Shown here: positions 33,581 to 42,738 of the stretch, piece after piece
How the letters are laid out: the number at the start of each line of letters is the position of its first letter
How positions within the stretch are numbered: the first letter of the stretch is position 1
Source of the DNA: Gnomoniopsis sp. IMI 355080
Lineage: Eukaryota > Ascomycota > Sordariomycetes > Diaporthales > Gnomoniaceae
Assembly (NCBI GenBank): GCA_027946555.1
Contig: JAPEVC010000197.1
Location: forward strand, 1 to 64,000
Reading direction: 5' to 3'
DNA: 64,000 nt
Made by a program: the position numbers and the translations under genes
The notes under the pieces: generated by a model
Database searches by the model: none
Seen by the model: the letters and a program-made list of their open reading frames with translations, nothing else
Told to the model about the DNA's origin: nothing

Positions 33581-34029
33581 TTGCCTAGCTGGGTTCACGT
33601 GCAGTGCGTCCAGTGGACCATGATGTCGAAGCCACAGCACCCACTCTTCATACGTGTTTTGGAAGACGTGGTGGGTCACAGTCAAAGTCTGGCCGAGGAA
33701 GCAGAAGGCTCCATTCGCGATCTCAAGCCAGGCATCGTGAGTGATATGAGCGGGACCGGCCCAACTGCCTCCAGCCAGTCCGTCTGCGCTTGCCTCTCTG
33801 AGATAACAACAGGTCCTTTACTCCCGAGGAGCTCATGAATATTACAACCCCATCAATCATTGGAGATATTATCATACTACCAAGTACGACTTTTGCGGCG
33901 GGTAAATCTCATTCCGGGGCCAAGGCGCCCGATGATGCCGGCGCACTGGCGGAGCACTTGTGCAGATGTCGTTGGTCCCTGGTCACGATCTCGTCGCTGG
34001 ACAGTACGAAGGGTTTTCGGACGGAGTAG
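33581..34029 (+). pseudogene. relic of a GT32 (Och1-like) glycosyltransferase, C-terminal part, one frameshift
   Basis: GT32 enzymes of fungi transfer mannose or related sugars in the Golgi. Frame 2 reads VQWTMMSKPQHPLFIRVLE, then DVVGHSQSLAEEAEG and GTGPTASSQSV, matching the GT32 region around Q.(T/S).(A/S)KP.HP(L/I)F..(L/V)L and TGP. Frame 1 takes up with FTPEELMNITTPS, IIGDIIILP and AAGKSHSGAKAPDD, the family's C-terminal (I/L)LP...(F/W)..G..HSG element. The two frames meet at about 33808-33820, where a single-base indel would join them. The upstream catalytic DxD half is missing. Thus it is a truncated, frameshifted copy, apparently of recent decay because the two halves still read well. 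Confidence 0.65.
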
Positions 34030-34925
34030 CCGAATGGGGACAACGTATAGAGGAAGATATGGAGGCTAAGCAGGAATTAAAGAGGCAGTACCCTTCTGAG
34101 AGGCAATTCGCTTCAAAAAGGCAACACCATGCTTTGCAGGAACGAAATGGAGAGACCGCGGATTAGAATTTAGAAAGAGATGTGGCGCATCGGCCTGGCA
34201 AGCGTATGTCTATAGTCTTGGATATGGAGAGAAGCAGACCAGTGGGCTACGGCCAGGTCTCGAGGGTCGCGTGAGAATGGCATCTCCTATGAATGGCGCT
34301 TTAGAGTCTAGATTCACTTGGCTGGCGACTGCTTGAATTCTCTTGTGTAGACATTCCAGATGGTTAGGACTAGCCACCTTCTTATCTAGGCTTGCCTCAT
34401 GTTGGCTTGGCCTCGCTAGGCTTGTCCTCATACAACACCAACCCTTGACAATCCGACTGCCGCAGTTGTCCCAGTTCCGCTGCCACAGTGTCACCCTTAC
34501 AAGTTACAGATACGTACTGAAGATACCTACCACCTAGCGAATTTTTCTTTTCTCCCCGACTGATTATTACTTATGCGGTGTGGATTGAACAGCTGGAAAA
34601 TCCAACCCTGATATCACCGTGCATACGCGATGCAGGAAGCCTTGGTTCTGAGCACAGTAACTGTTTCTACATAGTAGAATTCGAGCAAATAATGTGCAGA
34701 AAGTCGTCCTTCACGGTTTTCGGTCGACACGGTTGTGTGGTCCGGACCGGACTCGGCCGTCGGGAAGGGACCCGCAGGCGCGTCAAAGTTTCGCCTGCCG
34801 CGGGGTCCTGAGTTTTCGAAAACTTTGGGTCCAGTGTTGCGCCTTGAGGCTCAACACCCGAAGCTTTTACGAGCCTCACTAACAGCATTACCTCCCCTTG
34901 CCGACAACTCCCTACTAAGCCCACG
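34030..34925. other. upstream region of the GAR transformylase gene
   Basis: No gene is supported. It includes TACCTACCACCTA at about 34524-34536 and a G/C-rich segment at 34740-34810 shortly before the start. The frame at 33960-34166 is charged (WGQRIEEDMEAK) but has no recognised motif and no clear start. Confidence 0.5.
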
Positions 34926-35686
34926 ATGGCCTCTTCCTCGTCCACCTCAGTCCGCATCGTGGTGATGGCCAGCGGCAGCGGCAGCAACTTTCAAGCACTG
35001 CTCGACGGCCTCGCTACAAGTCGTATCTACAACGCCCAAATTACCCGCCTATTTGTAAATCGCAAGACCGCCTATGCAGTGACACGTGCCGAGAAGGCTG
35101 GTGTGCCGTCAGAATACTTCAACATGGTCGCAGGGGGTTTCCAGTCCAAAGGGGAAAAGGACCCTGAGAAGCTGAAGGAGGCCAGGACAAGATACGACGC
35201 TGCTTTGGCGGAGAAAGTGCTGGCTGAAAAGCCGGACTTGGTGGTGCTCGCTGGCTGGATGCATGTCTTTACGGAGGCCTTCTTGAAGCCGGTGGGGGAG
35301 AGGGGCGTGCGGGTCATCAACTTGCACCCTGCGTTGCCCGGTAAGTCTTTCTCCTCGGTAACTTGTTCTTAATTGATTCTTGTCGCTCGCAGGGTGCTAA
35401 TAGGACACCTTTTGCAGGCAAATACGACGGAGCCGGCGCCATCCACCGCGCGTATCAGGACTTCCAGGCCGGCAAACTCGAAAACAATAAGACCGGCATT
35501 ATGGTACACTACGTGATTGCTCAGGTCGACCGGGGGGAGCCGATCCTGACCCAAGAGATCGCATGCAAGGAGGGGGAGTCCTTGGAGGATCTCGAGCAGA
35601 GGATACATTCCCATGAGCACGAGCTCCTCGTCACGGCCACTGCAAAGGTTGTTGGAGAGATTTTGGCAGAGAAGACCCACGCCTGA
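34926..35686 (+). CDS. ADE8: phosphoribosylglycinamide formyltransferase (GAR transformylase)
   Basis: Third step of de novo purine synthesis: transfers a formyl group from 10-formyl-tetrahydrofolate to GAR; cytosolic. Exons are 34926-35340 and 35418-35686 with a 77-nt intron (GTAAGT...TTGCAG), giving 227 residues. The N-terminal phosphate-binding loop reads VVMASGSGSNFQAL. The catalytic triad is in place: Asn132 and His134 in VINLHPALPGKYDG and Asp176 in HYVIAQVDRGEP. Other family features are LAGWMHVF and the C-terminal IHSHEHELL. The product is monofunctional, as in yeast Ade8, not fused to other purine enzymes. Splicing restores the LPGKYDGAGAI signature, which supports the intron. Confidence 0.96.
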
Positions 35687-37645
35687 TGTTGTTCACTGCA
35701 CGTAGTACACCTGCAATACCCGTAATCTGCTCCACCACGCTCTGTGGGAGCTCATGCCCAGTGGTGGACGAAGCCAGGTCGTCGATGGCGATGCATGTGA
35801 CAGCACGTGCGAATCGCGCTTGCAGACACGAAACGTGATCGCACACGAGTCCGGAGAAGTTCAGCTTCTCTCCATCGGCAGGTCTCCGAGATAGCAGCGC
35901 TGGACTTTTGGGATTTCGATCTCGTACTCCTCAAGTCCAGGTCACTTGGGCACTTTCGTCTGTGCCAGCTTGAAGATGATCGTCAACCACTGTAGTGATC
36001 ACAAGTGTTCTAAGATTCGAGATGTAATAACGGCAACCAGCCAGAGTCTATTACAGTGTTTCATCGGCTGTGCAGCGATGGGGTTAAATGGGACGGTCCT
36101 CGACATGCGTGCGGGGCGACCTCCGCTGATGCCTCTGTTTCATTCTCGGAGGTATTGAAGAACAACAATGTTCTTGGCACACTTGGGTTTCGAGGGCGTA
36201 ATCGGCAAGCCGATGCCGATGGCAAGCCGGTAAAACTTACCCACACATGCACCGCGTCGCGGCGTCGCGGCGTCGCGGAAATAATGGATTCTGTTGACTC
36301 AAGACATATCCGAAACTAGCACGTCTCCTTCTAGTTATGTGTCGTGCATGCAATGAATATGCAGCTTTTGTCAGGCGGAAAGGGGTTCTCCGAATTTCTA
36401 GCTGCGTATCGGACCCGAAAATGTTGCCCCAGATCTGCAATTCTGAATGGATGCCAAGATATTGATGCCAAGGTCTCCCTCATGTGCACTGACACAGCGA
36501 TCATGAATCCACAACTGACTTCGCTCGGTCTCGGTTGAATGTCAGCACCTAGGAGAGTTCTCCCGGCGATGCATTGGGAGATGGGCTGGGGCCGACCAAG
36601 CTGTGAGCTGTGCTTGGTCGCGAGAGACAGAAGCTGAGTTGGCAGAATGGACACACTTTCGCTACATTTTCGAGCGCTAATGAACATGAGTTGGCATCGG
36701 ACCCTTAAATTCGGACTAATAGCTACCATGGTAGGACCCTAATAAGAGGCACAATATTATTCAAGTTTTGCGGGGGAGGCCTATCACACAACGCGACATT
36801 GCAAAACAGATCGACGCGCTTAATAAGACGACGCAAGGACCGTAGTATTCTACGAATGCCTTCACCGCTTTCTGTTCGACGGCCCTGAAACTGACACTTC
36901 CTTGTCTTGAACCATCAAAGGCTTGGACGTTTCCTCTGATCGAAGATTTAACATGCATATGCAGCGCGAGCGCGAGCGTTCCGTCTGGTCGTAACGTTCC
37001 AACTGCCGGTGGCGTTCAGACAGACCAACAGAATGTCTTACATGGAAAACGCATCATCCAAACTTATGGCGCCAGCTTATTCGGGACACAGACCGTTGTT
37101 GAAGCGACAAGACCTGGGATGATCCCCATTTTGATATAGTTCGTGTCAAGGAATCTGTGATGTGCTTCCTTGGCAGAAAGACCCTTGATGCATCGAAATA
37201 TTATTTGGATGGATTTTGTGTGACGTGGAGGGGCAGTGCATGTGACAGCGCTTGTGCGCCTTGCAACTGATCAATTCATTCAAGAGCAACGCAAATGTAC
37301 GAATTTTAAGGAGTATTCCAGCCCCGTTTGTCTAGCCAAGCCAAGCCAAGCGAAAGTTGCTCGTTCTCGTCAAGCATCCCAAAGAGATTTGCGGCTATCC
37401 ACAAGGCTGGGCAATGGGGCTGATCTAGGCATTGCACTGCACAAGGCACACCTCCTTTGGTCTAGCGCCATATACAGTTTATTTATGGGGCAGGCAGACC
37501 AGCTACATACGCTGCAGCTCTCGCTTTTCTCTCTTTCACTCTATTCTGCCTCACTCTTCGGCCTCACCCACCATTCGGTCTGACGCCTTCCTTACTTCAT
37601 TGTCAGAGGTGTTGCAGCACACGACGACAACCATTCCTCGAAAAA
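35687..37645. other. intergenic, no supported gene
   Basis: Contains three tandem copies of CGTCGCGG at 36255-36278 and a GCGCGAGCGCGAG stretch at 36964-36977. No frame is convincing. The last few hundred bases, with the C/T-rich tract at 37515-37560, are presumably the promoter and leader of the cation transporter. Confidence 0.55.
36255..36278. repeat. three tandem copies of an 8-bp CGTCGCGG unit
   Basis: Three exact head-to-tail copies in intergenic DNA. A single similar CGTCGCGG occurs at about 30414-30421. No function is evident. Confidence 0.9.
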
Positions 37646-38301
37646 ATGACATCACCGGGACATTCACGGCGGACATCGTCGCTTTTACTAGAAGCCGATA
37701 CGGCACCCCACGTACCGAAAGGCTACGGCACACTTTCGACTATCATAAGGACGAGATCTCATGCCTCTTTGCAGAGCCCACATTGGAAACAGGCCTTTGA
37801 TGAAGAGGCCGTAGTCGGTTCCCCGGTTTATGCAGACTGGTCTGCCTTCAGACGGCGCGACAGCCTTACGGCAGCATCAGTTGGTCAGCTTGACGATGGC
37901 GAGTATCCGGATCGTCGATCTGCTGCGGACGAGCGCCGCTTGGCCGAACTCCTCAATGGATCACATATGCGCTCCATGAGGCTGATAGGCTACCCAAGCA
38001 CGCGGTACCGGTGGGAGAAGTACTGGAAAACGGAGGACCAGCTCAAGGAGATCAAGTCAAAGAAACTCCGCGAGTACTATGAGCGGAATAATTTCCTAAT
38101 CCAGCAATACCACTATATCGACAAGCTTCTCGACTCGTCTCTGCCACACGACCTAGTGAACGAGTACAATGACATGCCTGCTTCAGCCTTCCGACGTGGC
38201 GTTGAGGTGCCTAATACCATTTCAGAGGAACCCGGTACACCATCTTCCAACGGCCAACCTATTCCTAGTCCTGGCAGCCCCTCTGCTCAAGGCTCTGCTT
38301 T

Positions 38302-38347
<46 letters not shown>

Positions 38348-39481
38348 TCGGGCTACGGCACCAACGGGCCCAAAAAAGTGAAGCGCACACCCAAAGACAT
38401 CTATCGACCGTCCGAGACGTCACCATTAGTATCCTCTCACAATTCTCATGACGGAGAAGCCGAGGACGACGATGTTGACACAAAGGTTGAGATTCCCTTT
38501 ATTGAGGACGATGATGTCGACAGTGGTGCCCGAATTGTCACCATTGCCATCTATGTCAACTTCGCGGCAAATGCGATCCTTCTGTTGGGGAAAATGGCAG
38601 TTGTCCTTGCGGTTCCGTCTGTGTCGGTGCTTGCGAGCTTAGTGGACGCAGCTCTGGATTTTCTGTCGACGGTCATCGTTTGGACCACAACCACGCTCAT
38701 TGCACGCCAGGACCAATACCAGTACCCCGTGGGCAGGAGACGATTAGAACCCGTGGGCGTGCTGGTGTTCTCATGCATCATGATCACCTCCTTTGTGCAG
38801 GTTGCTATAGAGGCCATCTCCAAGCTCGCTGGCGACGATCACGAAGTGATCGAGCTGACGGGGTCGGCCATTGGTATCATGACAAGCACCATCGTCATAA
38901 AGGGACTCTGCTGGTTTTGGTGCCGGTTGATTAAGAACTCGAGCGTGCAAGCGTTGGCCGACGACGCGATGACGGACATGATCTTCAACGCGGGATCCAT
39001 TGCCTTCCCCATTGTCGGCTACTTCACACAAATATGGTGGCTCGACGCTCTTGGCGGTCTGCTACTATCCCTGGTCGTCATTTTCAACTGGTCGAGGAGT
39101 GCGGGCGAGCATATCAAGAACCTATGCGGTTTTAGTGCGACAGCGGATCAGCGCAACGTTCTGCTGTACTTGACAATGCGTTTTGCCAAAACCATTAAGC
39201 AGATTCAGGGCCTCCAAGCGTATCACGCGGGCGATAAATTGAATGTCGAGGTTGATATTGTGCTGGATGCGAGCACATCCCTGAAGGACAGTCACGATCT
39301 TAGGTAAGCTCAAAGCTCTTCTGCGAGTCCCTTTTCCCCGCCTTTGAATCCCAAGCTAATCACCATGAACAGCGAGAGTCTTCAATACGTTCTGGAGTCC
39401 GTCCCGGTCGTGGATCGTGCGTTCGTTCACGTCGACTACGCCAGTTACAACCTGCCAACGCACATGGAACAGCAATCATGA
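37646..39481 (+). CDS. cation diffusion facilitator, Mn-type (DxxxD)
   Basis: Proton-coupled divalent-cation exporter of the CDF family, moving metal from cytosol to vacuole, Golgi or outside. Exons are 37646-39303 and 39373-39481 (69-nt intron, GTAAGC...AACAG), giving 588 residues. A long cytosolic N-terminal part (1-290) holds RLIGYPSTRYRWEKYWKTE and LREYYERNNFLIQQY. Six membrane helices begin at about residue 295. The metal site on helix 2 is Asp334-x3-Asp338 (SLVDAALDFLST). On helix 5 it is again DxxxD (about 440-444, ADDAMTDMIF) rather than the HxxxD of zinc exporters; DxxxD on both is the signature of the manganese cluster. A short C-terminal ferredoxin-like domain (DKLNVEVDIVLD) follows. 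Unusual: an (SG)n run at about 220-236 coded by a hexanucleotide repeat. Confidence 0.92.
38303..38350 (+). repeat. hexanucleotide repeat (GGCTCA/G)8 coding Gly-Ser
   Basis: Eight tandem 6-bp units, five GGCTCA then three GGCTCG, code for a (Gly-Ser)8 linker in the disordered N-terminal part of the CDF transporter. Every unit is a multiple of three bases, so gain or loss of units would keep the frame. Confidence 0.95.
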
Positions 39482-40077
39482 TTGGGAAGCGGCATTGGAA
39501 GGGCCAATTTGCATTATACCGGAGTTTTGGGCATGGGTAAAGCATAAGAGTCTGTTCTGGCTGGGGTTGGTATCGATACATTGTATTACAGAATCGAGGA
39601 TATACAATTTGGGAGGAATTTGAAGGCCAAGAAGCTTTGTTCAAGGTCTGCTCGAACTGTTCAAACGAGTCATATTGTTCGTCCGTTCGTAGACCCCGAC
39701 CGAATCAATATTCTCAAAGCAATTGTGGGCTTTCCAAGTCAGCGTGCAGTGCTATTGCCGAAACAGGCGGCACTTGCAGGTGCCAGGTGCATTGTGCCTT
39801 CCTTCCTCAAATCTGCGGTCTACCTAGGGAAGTCTCGTGGGACCCTCACATCCGGATCTTGCACAATCAGACTTGTGCACGAGGGGATACTCATTACCTA
39901 AGTATTCAACGGGGCCTCTGATGTATTCAGAAGCGGCTTGAGACTTACACCATCTATATCATCGGGCTCGACCTCTTCAGCACCCGGTCATCGTATGCCC
40001 TTCTCTCATCTATTCCTCTAAGATACCGACTATTTTCATTCGCCATTACTGTACCACACATTGCATGCTCTTGGGCA
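39482..40077. other. spacer between CDF transporter and MutL genes
   Basis: About 600 nt between two genes on the same strand. Two overlapping frames (39581-39901 and 39637-39921) have no protein-like features. Presumably it contains the CDF 3' end and the MutL-gene promoter. Confidence 0.6.
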
Positions 40078-42738
40078 ATGACCATCACAGCCCTTTCAGA
40101 GGACACGGTCCGTCTTCTGGGCTCCCATACCGTCATTACCACTCCTGTAGACCTAGTCAAGGAGTTGCTCGATAACGCCATCGATGCCAAAGCTAGCTCG
40201 GTCGACATCTTGGTGTCTCCTAATATCGTCGACAAGGTTGAAGTGCGAGACAATGGCCAAGGCATTCGCCCCGATGACTACACTGCCCTCGGCCGTGCAG
40301 GCCACACAAGCAAGATCACCTCCTTTGAGGACCTCCGCACACTGGGAGGCACGACTCTCGGTTTCAGGGGCCAGGCATTAGCGAGCGCTAACAACCTTGG
40401 GACGGTCACTGTCACTACGCGGACCTTCGAGGATCCGACTGCGATGGAACTGAATATGTCCCCAGGCGTTGGTGGAGTGAAAAGCCAGCGGCGAACCTCT
40501 GCCCCTATTGGCACGACCGTGAGTGTTGTCGGTCTCTACAATCTCCTGCCAGTCCGTAAACAGGCAGCTGTTAAGGATTGCCTGAAGAACCTCGTCAAGA
40601 TCAAGCAAATGCTGCACGCTTATGCTCTGGCCCGACCGCAGATTCGCCTGTCCTTCCGCGTCTTGGGCGGAAGCAATAGACAGACATTCTCGTACTCGCC
40701 TCGCCCTGGAGTCGATGTCCATGAAGCTCTGGTCCAGATTTTCGGCATAGAGATAACGTCTCAATGTCTGATCAGAACGATCTGCAGTGGTGCAGGCAAC
40801 AAAGATGACCAGACCACAGAGGATGGTGGGAGGTTCTCCATCGAGGCTGTCCTACCAAAGACTGATGCTGATCAGTCCAGGATTGCCAAGGGGCCATTCT
40901 TCTCTGTCGATTCTCGTCCTGTCTCGGCGCAGCGGGAGACGATGAAGAAGTTGCTTGCTGTCTTCAAGTCACGATTCTCTGAAGCTTTGCAGTCCATATA
41001 TGGAGAAAGGGCCTTCAGAGACTCCTTCCTTTGTGTCAACATTATATGCCCACCAGGAAGTTATGATCCCAACATAGAGCCCTCCAAAAACGTTGTCTTG
41101 TTTTCGGACGAGTCTGAGGTGATACGACTATTCGAGCGGCTTTGTGCGGATTTGTACAGCATACCAGAGAGCCACGATCCCTTCACCACTCTCGAGAAGC
41201 GACAGTTTTTACAGATTCCACAGACACGGACGCCACCGACAAGCAGTGACAGTCCTACATCCGAAGAGCTTATAAGAAACGTACTAGAGGACGTCCCCCA
41301 AGATCTGGTCAGCCTATCAAAACAGACACCTCTTTCCAGCAGTTCGAGCCCCATTCGCAAATACTCTGGGAAATCAGTCCCGCAACGTCGGCCAGTTCCT
41401 GCAAAGACTGCACGTCAAGGATTCGCATTTGACATGTCAGCGGACCCTGACGCGTCATCCGATGAGGAAGCTGGGTTGCTGGTGCCGCCATTCCGACAAC
41501 AAGATGAATGCCAGGCGGAGGAGCCAGAGGAAGACCCGATGGAAGCACTAAATCCCTGGACTATCGCCCGAATGAACGCTCCGGCTCGTGAAACAGTCAT
41601 TACACATCCCCCTTTAGCGGAACAGACACAATATGCGGGCCAAATTCCAGAGCATTCAAACATTGCTTTGCCAGACGAATTATTTGAGAACCTGCCAGTT
41701 CTACGACCTTTCGGGGACGCACCTGCTGACCTGAATTCCCCTCGTACAACTCGACTTGGTAACATGCCCATGATTTACCAGAAAGACGGGCTGCCAGGCT
41801 TTCAGCATCCACTCAATCATAGTATTATGACATGCACAGCAACCCGTGAGACGCTTCAGCCATTCTTGCAGACAAGCGAGTTGAACAGCAGACAAACGCT
41901 GCCAACCTTGCGGTCGTCTAAAGAAATGCAAGCTGCGGGAAGACTGTCAGGCGAAGAGGTCGGGGAATCCAATCTTGACAATCTTGTACAGACAAGGCTG
42001 GACTTCGGGTCGCATACCAGGGACTCGCAGAGAACACTTAGAGCCCAGAAGCAGCGGCACATCAACGACATCCCCTCAAAGACTAACCCACCATTTCGTA
42101 AATCAAAGCGAGTGAATATCAAGAACAGACAGCCGGCATCATCCAATCAAGGACATATTGAAAAAAATGTGGCGGATTGGATAGACAACCACCAGCTTAC
42201 TGGACGCGGACTAGGCTCGATGAGACCTCAACGCACTCCGCGATTTTCTGCATCGCCTCCACCTTGCTTTGGCACCACAGATGCTTCTGAAACTCAAGGT
42301 AGCTTGCCGCCAAGCGTGCCACGGCATGACGAATTGTGGATGGATGGTGACTCACGTAAATACCTGATCGAAAGACAACGATCAGAAGCGGAGCACAGGA
42401 GAAGAGGCCGTCAGCCACTGCAGAGGGTCAAGACCGACAGACTTCCTTTGGAAACCGTGCCTGAGATGCAAGGGACACAGCATCTTGTGCTGCACGTGGA
42501 GATTGATATGATGAAGCTCGCGGATCGTCTGGGGGATATGGTAGGATCCGACGGGTTTTGCAACAATTACCGTACAGACATTGAGTCGAGCGAGCAGATG
42601 GATCTCGATGACGTGGTGGAAGTCGAGGTAAGACTCAAGGACCTCTTGTCGACCTGGACCGAGAAATTGCTGGGCGAAAAGACTGAAGTCGATCTCAACC
42701 TTCGCAGTCAGGTGAAAGGCAAGATGGTTGCTGTATAA
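40078..42738 (+). CDS. MutL-family mismatch repair protein, MLH2-like
   Basis: MutL homologs act after mismatch recognition; Mlh2 pairs with Mlh1 as an accessory, non-nucleolytic complex. This is a single exon of 886 residues. The N-terminal GHKL ATPase domain (1-about 340) opens ITALSEDTVRLLGSHTVI, with Glu29 and Asn33 in KELLDNAIDA, the Asp58 motif DNGQGI and the lid motif GFRGQAL (95-101). That last motif is GFRGEAL in most MutL proteins, so Gln replaces Glu at 99. The transducer part includes LPVRKQAA and KIKQMLHAYAL. The middle (about 390-790) is disordered. No DQHA(X)2E(X)4E endonuclease motif is present at the C-terminus, which ends in a short conserved-looking RVKTDRLPLETVPEM element. 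These features fit MLH2 better than PMS1 or MLH3; I have not aligned it. Confidence 0.85.
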   Translation: MTITALSEDTVRLLGSHTVITTPVDLVKELLDNAIDAKASSVDILVSPNIVDKVEVRDNGQGIRPDDYTALGRAGHTSKITSFEDLRTLGGTTLGFRGQALASANNLGTVTVTTRTFEDPTAMELNMSPGVGGVKSQRRTSAPIGTTVSVVGLYNLLPVRKQAAVKDCLKNLVKIKQMLHAYALARPQIRLSFRVLGGSNRQTFSYSPRPGVDVHEALVQIFGIEITSQCLIRTICSGAGNKDDQTTEDGGRFSIEAVLPKTDADQSRIAKGPFFSVDSRPVSAQRETMKKLLAVFKSRFSEALQSIYGERAFRDSFLCVNIICPPGSYDPNIEPSKNVVLFSDESEVIRLFERLCADLYSIPESHDPFTTLEKRQFLQIPQTRTPPTSSDSPTSEELIRNVLEDVPQDLVSLSKQTPLSSSSSPIRKYSGKSVPQRRPVPAKTARQGFAFDMSADPDASSDEEAGLLVPPFRQQDECQAEEPEEDPMEALNPWTIARMNAPARETVITHPPLAEQTQYAGQIPEHSNIALPDELFENLPVLRPFGDAPADLNSPRTTRLGNMPMIYQKDGLPGFQHPLNHSIMTCTATRETLQPFLQTSELNSRQTLPTLRSSKEMQAAGRLSGEEVGESNLDNLVQTRLDFGSHTRDSQRTLRAQKQRHINDIPSKTNPPFRKSKRVNIKNRQPASSNQGHIEKNVADWIDNHQLTGRGLGSMRPQRTPRFSASPPPCFGTTDASETQGSLPPSVPRHDELWMDGDSRKYLIERQRSEAEHRRRGRQPLQRVKTDRLPLETVPEMQGTQHLVLHVEIDMMKLADRLGDMVGSDGFCNNYRTDIESSEQMDLDDVVEVEVRLKDLLSTWTEKLLGEKTEVDLNLRSQVKGKMVAV

